A stretch of DNA of 64,000 nucleotides from Blepharisma stoltei (GCA_914767885.1 CAJZBQ010000033.1:62001-126000), one strand, 5' to 3'. Shown: positions 53,134 to 62,907, counted from the first letter of the stretch. Made by a program: numbers and translations. The notes: generated by a model not told the origin, from the sequence alone.

Positions 53134-54499
53134 TTAAAGCATAAATGGTAAATCGGCATTCTTTACCCCTTCTCCAATATAAACTCCTCCAAATACGTCA
53201 GAATTAGCCTTATGGAAGGCGAAATATCCAGGCCATAAGAAGCTTCTTAAAGTCGCAAGGTTCCCAGAGTGGTCCACTTGTAAGCTCCAAGTGCCTTTAG
53301 GCAGGTCTTTTTCAACAGGGTCTAGGAAATCATAAGTAAAAAGTGCATCGTCTCTATCGAGCTGCTCTCTTTTTTCTGGTAGCTGCACATTTCTGAAGTG
53401 AAAATACTTTTTAATGTCTCTGATGTCTTGTCTTGATAAGCCTTCGAAAGCTTTATTTCTAATTAGCTCGTGGCTTGGGGTCATTCTGAAAGAGCCTTCA
53501 GGGACGACAGAGCAGTCTTGTTCTATAGCTCTGACGACATAGGCAAGTCTGTCAAGCTCAGTGAAATTTTTCGCTGGGATTTTTTCTTCTTCAGTTGATG
53601 CTAACTTTCCATTATAATAAATAGAATTTTTGTTTATCAGAAATCTAATGCTCATTTTAATTATAAAAATTTTTTCTTATGAAATTTATTTATTTTTTTA
53701 AACCTTTTTTTATTACAAAATTATTTTTTAATTACTTAATAAAGATAGCATATAATTATTGATTTTTATTACTTGAACGCCAAAGTAGTAAAGAATCTTT
53801 TTCATGCTCTTCTCCTTGCTCTTCTGCTCCTTCTTGCTGCTCTGGCTCAGGAGCTGGGACTAGAATTTTATCATGCTCTCCACTGAAAAACGTATTGAAT
53901 TTTTCAACGTGTTCTTTATCATTAGGATTAATAGCACTCAGCTCAGCAAATGTCCAATTCTGAGATGTGCACCAGAAAAATCGTTTGTTGGGAAATTCGT
54001 AGTGGCCTTTGTAGTTGAGCGCCATCGCTATGTAATAATCCTTCGTAACTCCCTTGATTTTTCCCCAGAATAAAACTTCTTCGAAGTCTTCTTGTTCGAA
54101 GATTTTGTAAAAGGAAAGTTGTAGATTCATGCGCTCTTCAAGATTGAGCGTGACACCTGTTGGCCAGAGATTTGATAGGTCTTGAGGAAACTTCTCTGAC
54201 TCTCCTTTAAGGTAAATCCATTAAATTTAACCTCTTTTATTTTAAAAGGAGTAAAAAATTTATATATAATTAATAATTGCTATAACGAGATCTCTAGCTA
54301 TTTCTATGAAATTTACGTTATTTAAATTCTCAAACTGAAATTTTATAAATAAAATTAGATTTTTTTCAAGTATTAACTATTGTGATTTAAATCCGAAAAA
54401 AGATTTTTTATATATAATTGTAGTATAAATTTTAAAATAAATAAATTAATCCTCTATAAGAAGAGAAAAAATTGATCATTCTAAAAGGAGTGAGAGCAT
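53134..54499 (-). CDS. RSPH9: Radial spoke head protein 9
   Basis: 309 aa after two inserts are removed (human form 276). Restored start MLSEKFPQDLSNLWPTGVTL, then EEVLFWGKIKGVTKDYYIAM, the CTSQNWTFAELSAINP block, an acidic low-complexity insert, ELDRLAYVVRAIEQDCSVVP, FEGLSRQDIRDIKKYFHFR, LPKGTWSLQVD, LRSFLWPGYFAFH and the exact C-terminal VKNADLPFML. RSPH9 is part of the radial spoke head of motile cilia. The 5' insert is flanked by TGA, not TA. Confidence 0.94.
53615..53756 (-). other. IES, about 142 bp, in RSPH9
   Basis: Stops between SNKNQ and YNGKLASTEEEK. A 142-bp TA pair is given; 139 bp and others nearby also fit. Confidence 0.75.
54197..54490 (-). mobile_element. Family 1-related IES, 294 bp, TGA-flanked, in RSPH9
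   Basis: Plus-strand ends TGACTCTCCTTTAAGG and CTAAAAGGAGTGA. Removal between the two TGA copies joins codons M-L-S to E-K-F in frame; no TA pair does so. Confidence 0.75.
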
Positions 54500-55472
54500 T
54501 CTAAATTAATATGGAAAAATGGCATTTGAAAAATTTATTCTTTATGGGTAAATTTTCAAAGAGAAGATTTGATCAAAATTAAATTAATAACGATTAAAAA
54601 TTAACAGATAAATAAATTTAGAAATAAATAATTACGAAATTTATAATTATGCACTTTTAAAATTGCTTCTGCTTAAGTCCTACATATACAAATATTTTTC
54701 ATCATGCAGCATCGCTTTAAATATTTTTATGGAATTTTTCTTTTATTTTTATGTAAATTTATATCTTTTGTTCATATAAAAATTATTTACAAATGCTCGA
54801 ATATTCGTATCTGCATTATAATTAGTTAATATTTTAAACTGAAAATAAATCAATAAGCTTTCTTTTATTAATTGAGAAATATAAAAATTAATCTTTTAAT
54901 GAACAGAAACATAATTGGAAATTTTCTGAATTATAAAATATGGTAAAAATAGCAAAGAAAAACTATATCAATTAATAAAATTTAGCATAAGTGCAACATT
55001 TCTAGGCCAAATTCATATATCTATTTCTTTATTTTAACTTAACCTCGAGCAATAAGCAAATTATTGGTTTTTGCACAATTTTCAAATAGTAATTTTAATA
55101 TGAATAAATCGAAAATTGATTATAATTCGGTGGTAAATGCTCATAATTTGCATTTTTTTTATCAAAAAACCCCAATAATAAAGCAATTTTCGATATATTC
55201 ATATTAAATCACTATGCAAAATCCCCTACAAATAAGCAAGAATTTGCTTATTACTGAGGGTTAATTCTATTTTTCCAATCTTTTATTTTAATTATATATC
55301 TTCTAGTTATCCAAAAAAACTCAATATAATTAATCAGAAATTGCACATATCCTACAGATTTAAAATGTCGTCCCATTCTGCTCAGTCCACAAATTTCTTT
55401 CTCATTTTAACAATTTTGGATCATCCAAATTAAAATATGGATTGAATATTAGACATAAATAACTAAAAAATA
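54500..55472. other. Long AT-rich intergenic region
   Basis: About 970 bp, extremely AT-rich, between divergent RSPH9 and SOD genes. A long imperfect inverted repeat is visible (GCATAATTTGC-like and ATTATTGGTTTTTGCAC/CAAAAACCCCAATAAT around 55060-55180, and GAATAAATCGAAAATTG / CAATTTTCGATATATTC). Could be an unexcised IES; no coding evidence. Confidence 0.4.
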
Positions 55473-56578
55473 ATGATGATCAGACGATTCTTTTCCTTCA
55501 AACTTCCAAAGCTACCGTTTGGGACAAGAGAATTAGCCCCAGTTTATGATGACAACACAATCTCATATTCTCTATTAATTATTTTTTATAACAAAATCAA
55601 TTTTTCTTCCACAAAATAAAATAATAAAAAGTGTTTTGGCTGTAATTAAATAAAAATGCTTATAATGTGTATACCATTGGGGAAAACACCACCAGACCTA
55701 TGTTGACAATTTAAATAGTGTCTTGCTTCATCCCTCCCCATCCCATGTCGGTGAAAGTATCCTTGGAAAACTAAACGAAGCCCTCGGTAAAGCTTCTCCT
55801 TCAATGCTGAAAGAAAAGCTCCAAAAACCAATGGAGCAAGCTGCAAGTGCCCCCGGGTCTCAGCCGCACCCACCTATTGATGAAAAAGCTTCACATAAAG
55901 CAGATGACGCAATGAAGCAAGCCAAAGAAAAAATGCAGGATACAGTCAAAGACACTGAAGGACTCAAAGATAAAGTGCTTCACAAGATAGATGAAGCCAT
56001 GGGAGACTATTCACCTAATTTTCTTAAAGAACAAGTAAAACACTCTCAAGAAGAATCTCATAAATCTGAGTCTGATTTACCTTTATTAGAAATTATCCAA
56101 AATAGAGCTCAACAATCAGTCCCATTAAGAAATAATGGCGGAGGCCATTACAACCATTGTTTATTCTGGCTTTGTCTAGGTACCGCCAAGAAGCCCCAAC
56201 TGGCCGTCTCCTAGCTGACATCAACAAAGAATTCGGCAGCCTCGAAAATTTCATAAAAGAATTTTCTACCCACGCAACTGAAGTTTTTGGGGCTGGCTGG
56301 ACCTGGCTCTGCCTAAACCACCAAGGAAGACTAGAAATCCTAGGACACCCCTAACCAGGACAACCCACTTATGAAAGGCATCATAAAAAAATCCATCAAT
56401 TCCATTTTTCACCCTTGATTTGTGGGAACATGCTTATTATTTGCAATACCAGAACAGAAGACTGGAATATGTCCAAAAAATGTGGAGCATTGTGAATTGG
56501 AAAAGAATAGAAGAAATGTATGAACAATACGCGATAAATGAAAAACCGGTCCCTGTAGACCAACTTTTGGAAGCATAA
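55473..56578 (+). CDS. Fe/Mn superoxide dismutase with a long repeat insertion (frameshifts)
   Basis: Likely mitochondrial: [17 protein letters not shown]. After a 106-bp [23 protein letters not shown] (metal His), then about 100 extra residues, then [14 protein letters not shown] (His), [10 protein letters not shown], and [16 protein letters not shown] (metal Asp and His). The extra block, not usual in SODs, has two related units ([19 protein letters not shown] and [19 protein letters not shown]). Three small frame changes are needed (near 56166, 56350, 56388), each explained by a 1-2 nt indel in short repeats. About 332 aa if corrected. Detoxifies superoxide. Confidence 0.85.
55566..55671 (+). 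other. IES, 106 bp, in SOD
   Basis: Removal joins YDDNTIS to [10 protein letters not shown], recreating the canonical H-x-GKHH metal-site segment in frame. Confidence 0.9.
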
Positions 56579-56616
56579 TTAAATATTTAATTAAAAAAGT
56601 AGATGATAAGAAATTT

Positions 56617-58452
56617 TTACTGTTTATTTTCTGATGTATCTTTGACTGAATTTTTTGGGATTTCTGCTTCTTGCTTTGGAGCATTTTCGACTGTAGGGAT
56701 TTCAACTTTAGGAGCATTTTCAACAGTAGGGATATCAGGTTTAGGCTTTTCTACTGTAGGGATATCAGATTTAGGCTTTTCTACAGTAGGGATGTCAGGT
56801 TTAGGTGCAGCTGGAGCCTCACCATCTATAGGAATTTCTGCTTTGGGCTCTTCTCCGGCTGAGCTTTGTACTTCTGCAGCTTTTGTCACAACTGGCTCAG
56901 CTGGGACATCTTCTAGTCTCTTGAGAGTTGTCTCAATCCTATCATGATCTTCTACAAATAGCTGCTCATCTAATGCTTCTTCTAGCTTATCTTTAATAAC
57001 TTTTCTTTCCTCATCAGTGATCTGTGAAATATTTGCAGCTTCTGTCTGCTCTAGTATTTTTGCTACAGTCTTTTTATCATAATGCAAAATTCTGTCCATA
57101 GACTCTTCAAAAATCATTTGTATTGCTTTTTCTATGCTATTTAAAATTAAATAGTCCTAAATACCCTATAAATATTTATAGAAATTAGAAAAATTATGTT
57201 TTTATTATGCTAAAAACTAACCCAGTTTACAACTTCTGCAGGCTCTTCGGCATGCTCTTCTATTTCTATTGTATCTTCAAAGTATTTGAAAATTTGGCTA
57301 AAAACCAAAATTTCATTTTTAACAGGACCTTTGGTTAGTGGATGTGTGGAATAATAAATCCATTCTTTAAGCTGTTTTCGCATTTTGGGCTCTGTGGTGT
57401 GCAGTGTGTCGATTCCTCGTTCACGGCAGCAGATTAGTAAAAGTTCTGGCTTCATTGTATCGATGTCTTCTGCTAAAAGGAGGATGTCTTCTTCCCTTAG
57501 GTTTCTTATTCCTATTGATAATAAATAATTTTTTTAATTTTTTATAGTAAATTAGAGCTTTTTTATGGTAAAAAGGATACTAAGCTGCGGAGCTGGTACA
57601 TAACAATATTTCGCTGGATTTGTCTAAATGGAAAAATCTTAGGGTCATAAATTCTTGGAATATTTATCCCTGCGTAGCCTAGAAGCTTTGATGTTGGGGC
57701 AAGCAAAATCTTACTGACCGTATTAAAACCGGTTCAAGGCTCCATCCCTAGGAATCTACAAGTCGCCTTGAGCAGGTCTGTGTCCATATTCCCAAAGTTC
57801 AGAGTTTTGTTGAAAATTTCATAACTTTTGGTCAAATCATCTATTTTGATCCCTTGAGGTTTAGTTCTTAGTTTTTCAAGAAAATTGGCATATTGTGGAT
57901 TTTGAAGTGCTTTCATCCTTTCTAACATATAGATATGCAGCTTGTTAGCATGCGTACTTCTTGCTTCAATCATTGTTTTTCAAACTTCATCTCTTTTGGT
58001 TTTTCCTACTTCTTCATTATTTAAATAAAAAATATTTTAATATAAATTTATTAGCCTTGTAAAATAAAAATTTAAAAAAATGCCTGGGTTAGGAATGCTG
58101 ATGGTATCATATTCGGAAAGATGTAAAGGAAAAACGGAAGAGTGAACTCAGCGAATGGTATCACAATGAAAAAGCTGAAAGGTATCATTTTCAGTAGGTC
58201 AGAAGTCGTCGCAGACATGTTTTTCATTTCCTCAAAGGTGCAGTTGTCTTCATAAAAAGTAGTGCGGTATTTGGTTTTTACCATGAACTTTCCGTCATGA
58301 TAAAGAAGTTTGCAACCGTGCCAGACTTTTTTGCACTCTTTTTTAATTATCTCCCAGTACCTAGAAACTCTGCTTGGGCCTTCAGAGAAATGCCGCACGC
58401 TTCTCGTGTGTCTTGAAGCATATAGAAGACCTTTAGATTGAAGTCTAAACAT
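56617..58452 (-). CDS. LETM1: LETM1 mitochondrial inner-membrane protein, three IESs
   Basis: 529 aa, exact multiple of three after removing three IESs. N-terminal mitochondrial signal (MFRLQSKGLLYASRHTRSVRHF). LETM1 core: TTFYEDNCTFEEM, then DLLKMIPFSFFIVIPFAEFT with LPFFLYIFPNMIPSAF (membrane helix). Ribosome-binding-like region ATCRFLGMEPWTGFN, QLRSLREEDILLLAEDIDTM, CRERGIDTLHTTEPKMRKQL. C-terminal EF-hand-like and acidic tail with repeats of VEKPKPDIPT type. TGA is Trp in MEPWTGF and DEVWKTM. LETM1 mediates K+/H+ or Ca2+/H+ exchange across the mitochondrial inner membrane. Confidence 0.95.
57133..57227 (-). other. IES, about 95 bp, in LETM1
   Basis: Joins EEPAEVV to EKAIQMIFEESM. A 107-bp alternative TA pair also fits. 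Confidence 0.7.
57498..57580 (-). other. IES, 83 bp, in LETM1
   Basis: Removal joins MYQLRSL to REEDILLLAED, matching the QLRKLKADDKMI block of other LETM1s. Confidence 0.9.
58022..58089 (-). other. IES, 68 bp, in LETM1
   Basis: Removal joins MIPSAFL to NNEEVGKTKRDEVW. Confidence 0.88.
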
Positions 58453-58761
58453 AATAAATATGTTGGCTTTATCAGCAAATATTAGGGGTTAATTAAATGA
58501 TTCAAAAATACTGATAAACTTGAGAAGTTTGCTTAGTATTTTACTGATGGTTGGGAGTGGGGTATAAGTGTGAATAAGGTTTTTTGTATAAAAAAGAAGG
58601 AATTTACAAAAAATTCAGCCCAATTATATTTCTTATATCAGTAAAATTTAAATTATTAAGCTTAGTTTTAAGATTAATAAATCATTATTATGTAGTAAAC
58701 ACCATAAATATTATGAATAGACAGAAAATAATGCTAATTACTTCTGCAGTTTCATATTAAT
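58453..58761. other. Intergenic, AT-rich
   Basis: About 310 bp between divergent LETM1 and copine genes. Nothing recognised. Confidence 0.4.
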
Positions 58762-60755
58762 ATGCTGATTTCTAAAAACTCAAGGACATCAATCCACATA
58801 GCCCAAGTCGAACTATTTATAACCTGCCGAGACCTAGAAGATCTTCACACCTTTGGAAAATCTCATCCTTTAGCAGAGCTCTTTATAAAACATTCATCAG
58901 ATGGCGAATGGATAAAGCATGGCCAAACAGAAATGATTGATGACACTCAAAATCCAGAATTTTTGACGAGTTTTGTATTAAGTTTTTCATTTGAAGAACA
59001 GACTTATATAAAAATCAAGATAAATGACATTCATCATTCAAGGCATGGACACCCTGAAATTCATGATGATGATCTTATAGGGATTTTTGAATGCAATTTA
59101 GGACAGCTTGTGGCTTCGCCAGGAAAACAGGTCATGAAGGACCTTGTAAGAGACCATCACAATCATCATAGGCATGATAATTTATAATAAATTTGACTGA
59201 ATTAGTGCTATAGAAAATAATCTGAGCTTTAATAATAGAAATTAAATTAATAGAGAATATTCTATATTAATAAAACTCAATACTAGCTGAAAATACTCTA
59301 TAAATAAGATAATGATCCATTAAAATGGCATAGGAGCAATAATATTAAGAGTAGAAGAAATCAAAGAAAATAACGATCACGTTACAATTCAATTCGCATG
59401 TGAAAAACTAGATGACGTTTCTAGCACTTTTGGCCATCTGACTCCACTTTTTTATTTAGGAAAGCATATGAGCAACGGAGCAGTCCAGAAATTCTATAAG
59501 AGTGAAGTAAGAAATAGAAACGGGGAATGAAAACCGGTGGAAAAAACAATTCATGAATATTGTAACGGTGATTTGCATAGAGAGCTTTTATTAGAAGTTT
59601 ATGATTATCATCGTAGTGGGAATCATAAATTTATTGGATCTGCTACATTTGCATTATATAATATTTTGCATAGGCAAACCCAAGAACTTATATTATTAAA
59701 CCCTCATGGCAATTCTCACAAGAGCCATGGGAAAATTATTATTGAAAAATTTCAAAGGATAAAAATTCCAAGTTTTCTTGAATATATAGCAGGTGGCTTA
59801 AAAATTTCATTAAATATTGCAATAGATTTTACAAGCTCAAATGGGGACCCTAGAAACCCAAATTCTTTACATTACAGCGACCCATATGGCTACAACCATT
59901 ATGAATCTGCTTTATTTGGAATTTCCGAAATTTTATTAAATTATGACTCAGATCAACTAATTCCAATATACGGTTTTGGAGGCGAAATTGATGGAGAAGT
60001 AAACCACTGTTTCCCCCTAACTTTTGATGCCGGAAATCCTATAGTGAACTACACTGACTGGCACGGGGTGCTTTTGGCTCAGTTTCGAGCCAAAAACACC
60101 CCGTGCAAGTCAGTGTAGTTAACTATAGCGTTCAAGGCTTAGATGGTATTATGAACGCCTACAAAAATGCATTATCCCAAATAGTTCTTAGTGGCCCTAC
60201 ACTTTTTGGACCAATAGTCAGTGAAATTGTGATGGAGGCTGAAAGAATTTACGAAACTCAGACTTGCCAAAGATATGATGTTTTGCTTATTTTAACTGAT
60301 GGAGACCCTTATGATATGCAAGAAACGATTGATTGGATTGTCAGAGGGTCGTTTTGTCCTTTGTCCATTATTATTGTTGGGATTGGTAGCGAATATTTTG
60401 AAAATGTAGCAATTTTAGGGACTGATGATAAAGAGCCACTGATAGATAGTGATGGGAGACAGGAGGAAAGGGATATTGTGAAATTTATTCATTATAGAGA
60501 AGTTGACCATTCTCCTGCTGCTTTATGCCAAGAAATTCTTATCCTAAATTCTATTTAATCAAAAAAATTACAGAAAAGGGATTTAATAAATTTATAATGA
60601 TAATTTTATTACTATCTGAGTTAGCAAATTGCCTGGTGAGGTTGTAAAATACTTTAGTAAAAGAGGCATTTTACCTAATCGTCCTGAAATTGTTTCTCCA
60701 GCCTCTAGCAGTCATCATTTAAAAAACCACCACTTATATAAAGTCGACAAATAAG
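58762..60755 (+). CDS. CPNE: Copine, three IESs
   Basis: 562 aa after removing three IESs. C2A: QVELFITCRDLEDLHTFGKS, LAELFIKHSSDGEW, DTQNPEFLTSFVLSF. C2B: GAIILRVEEIKE, FACEKLDDVSSTFGHL, NGEWKPVEKTI (TGA = Trp), LLLEVYDYHRSGNHKFIGS. vWA (copine) domain: FLEYIAGGLKISLNIAIDFT with MIDAS DFTSSNG, YDSDQLIPIYGFGG, QGLDGIMNAYKNAL, SGPTLFGPIV, LLILTDGDPYDM, PLSIIIVGIG. Tail LPGEVVKYFSKRGILP. Ca2+-dependent phospholipid-binding protein acting at membranes. Confidence 0.94.
59183..59330 (+). other. IES, 148 bp, in copine
   Basis: Removal joins HHRHDNL to GAIILRVEE, linking the two C2 domains in frame. Confidence 0.9.
60050..60123 (+). mobile_element. Foldback IES, 74 bp, in copine
   Basis: Nearly perfect hairpin including host bases: GTGAACTACACTGACTGGCA ... 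inverse, with a small loop at CTCAGTTTCGAG. Removal at TA joins NPIVNY to SVQGLDGIM in frame. Confidence 0.92.
60540..60622 (+). other. IES, 83 bp, in copine
   Basis: Removal joins LCQEIL to SKLPGEVVKYFSKRG, adding the conserved copine C-terminal segment. Confidence 0.85.
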
Positions 60756-61089
60756 GCATTAATTATTAAGCATTTAATAATTTATATGTCTATTAATTAT
60801 AAAAAAAGGGATTTTAATGGTAGGCTAAGCGTTAAATCTCTCTTTTTCAGTTTCTTTGACGCTATTTTTCAATATTTCGTCCTTATTCATCTCAATCTTT
60901 TAATATAAGTTTCACTGCTAAATATCATTTATAAAAAACCTTAACCCTTCATCTTTGCTTTTTTAATACTGACCATAATTTCTAAAATTTTTTCCCATTA
61001 ATAATCCGCACTTTTATTATTTCACAAAATCCAATAAATTTATGTTCGCAACGTTAGTGACGATTACAATTACTAAAATTTGTATATAA
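60756..61089. other. Intergenic, AT-rich
   Basis: About 330 bp upstream of the thioredoxin reductase gene. Nothing specific recognised. Confidence 0.4.
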
Positions 61090-62807
61090 ATGGAGAGTAA
61101 TCAGCCCGACCAAGGCGAAGAGATGGAAATGGTTATGGACATGGTCGGATTCGGTGGTCCAGAAGAGGAAGCTCCAGTTATGTCCTTTAACATGTTATAA
61201 TAAAAGCAGATTTTTCTTATATCCCTTTTCTAGTATTTTTTAAATTATTTTTTAAGACTAATATTTGAAAAAGCCAAAAATAAAATACCTGACGCATAAT
61301 AGATCCTGGAGGCGGAGAAGAAGAAGTCCCAGTCCGAAAATCCCCATATCAATTCGATCTATTTGTGATCGGTGGTGGATCAGGAGGCTTATCATGTGCC
61401 AAGGAAGCTGCCACATTAGGCGCAAAAGTAGCACTGGCTGACTTTGTGCCACCTACACCAATCGGCACTACTTGGGGACTAGGAGGGACATGCGTGAATG
61501 TTGGTTGTATCCCAAAAAAGCTTATGCATTTTGCCGGAATCTTTGGAGACTACCAAGGCGACCAAAGAGAATGCGGATGGGAACTGCCAACAAATGTTCC
61601 TCATAACTGGGAAAGAATGGTAGCTAATGTACAAAAACACATACAAGTACTCAATTGGGGATACCGAGTCCAATTAATTGATAAAGAAATTACTTATTTC
61701 AATCATTATGCAAGCTTTGTAGATAGTCACACAGTAGCACTGCATGATAAAACAGGGAAATTCGTGAAAAACGTCACAAGTGAAAATTTTGTTGTAGCGG
61801 TAGGATTGCGACCTTCTTATGGAGGGTACCCTGGTGCAGAAGAATGCTGCTTTACAAGCGATGATTTGTTTTCAATGAAGAGTGTGCGTGATAACATTCT
61901 TTGTATCGGAGCATCCTATATCAGCTTAGAGTGCGCCGGATTTTTGCATTCGTTAGGAAAACATGTCACTATTATGGTCAGGTCTATTTTGCTTAGAGGG
62001 TTTGACCAAGAGGTCGCTGAAAAAATAGGCAGCTTCATGGAAGGCTTAGGCATGGTCTTCATAAAAGGTGCAGTCCCTATCCAATTTTCCAAGACTGAAG
62101 ATGGGAAAGTAAGGGTAGAATACGAACAAAATGGAGAACAAAAAGTCGAAATTTATGGAGCAGTCTTTTTAGCAATTGGCCGTATCGCACTTACAAAGGG
62201 AATTAAGCCCGAAAATGCAGGAATAGTTATAAACCCCAGAAATAACAAAATCATTGTAGATGAAGCAGATAGGTCAAGTGTACCTAATATTTTTTCTATA
62301 GGTGACGTATCAGATGGAAGACCTGAGCTTACCCCGTCTGCAATTCAAGCAGGAAGCTATTTAGCCAAAAGGCTTTTTGGAGGTTCTACACATATAATGG
62401 ACTATGTAAACGTCCCTACAACAGTTTTCACACCAATTGAGTATGGCTGCTGTGGACTTAGTGAAGAGAAAGCTATCGAAATTTATGGAGACGAAAACGT
62501 AGAAGTATACCATTCAATGTTCAAGCCCCTGGAGTGGAATTATTTAGAGTCAAGAGAAGGGAAATATTGCTACGGCAAAATAGTGACAAACAAGCTTGAA
62601 AATGAAAAAGTTATAGGACTACACTATTTAGGACCTAACGCAGGAGAAGTTTTACAAGGCTTCGCAGCTGCTATGAAATGTGGACTTACAAAAGAAATCC
62701 TTGACCAAACAGTTGGCATTCATCCAACCTGTGCAGAAGAACTGACAAAAATAGACGTCACCAAGCGGTCAGGAAGAACTGCCGCAAAGACCGGATGCTG
62801 AGGCTAG
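61090..62807 (+). CDS. TXNRD: Thioredoxin reductase, selenoprotein type (ends Gly-Cys-Sec-Gly)
   Basis: 538 aa counting Sec, after removing a 101-bp IES. Acidic N-terminal extension (MESNQPDQGEEMEMV...GGGEEEVPV). FAD site VIGGGSGGLSCAKEA, redox pair CVNVGC, NADPH-domain IGASYISLECAGF, second FAD motif IGDVSDGRPELTPSAI, dimer-interface HPTCAEELTKIDVTKRSG. The last codons are GGA TGC TGA GGC then TAG: Gly-Cys-U-Gly, the C-terminal centre of animal-type TrxR. All Trp codons in the conserved body are TGG, so TGA occurs only here. A SECIS-like hairpin follows at once. Reduces thioredoxin with NADPH. Confidence 0.95.
61196..61296 (+). other. IES, 101 bp, in thioredoxin reductase
   Basis: Removal joins VMSFNML to IDPGGGEEEVPVRKSPYQF in frame. 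A 104-bp alternative TA pair drops one residue (FNMLDPGG). Confidence 0.78.
62799..62801 (+). other. TGA recoded as selenocysteine
   Basis: Penultimate codon of thioredoxin reductase, in the context GGA-TGC-TGA-GGC-TAG (Gly-Cys-Sec-Gly-stop). Reading it as Trp would give GCWG, unknown in this family; reading it as stop would leave a TrxR without its C-terminal redox partner. Confidence 0.85.
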
Positions 62808-62824
62808 ATCAAAAGATTGATCAC

Positions 62825-62883
62825 AAAAAAGCATGTGACGACATTTTTCAAACCTCATAGAGGAATTAATGTCTGAGCTTTTT
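62825..62883 (+). promoter_or_regulatory. SECIS element, type II
   Basis: 3'-UTR hairpin. Lower stem AAAAAGC (62826-62832) with GCTTTTT (62877-62883). SECIS core GTGA (62835-62838) opposite TGA (62874-62876), forming the non-Watson-Crick quartet. Upper stem GACATT (62840-62845) with AATGTC (62868-62873). Unpaired AAA at 62850-62852, then a mini-stem CCTC-ATA-GAGG (62853-62863), the extra apical stem that defines type II. It starts about 25 nt after the Sec codon. Confidence 0.85.
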
Positions 62884-62907
62884 ATAATAATAAATCAATT
62901 TTAATAA

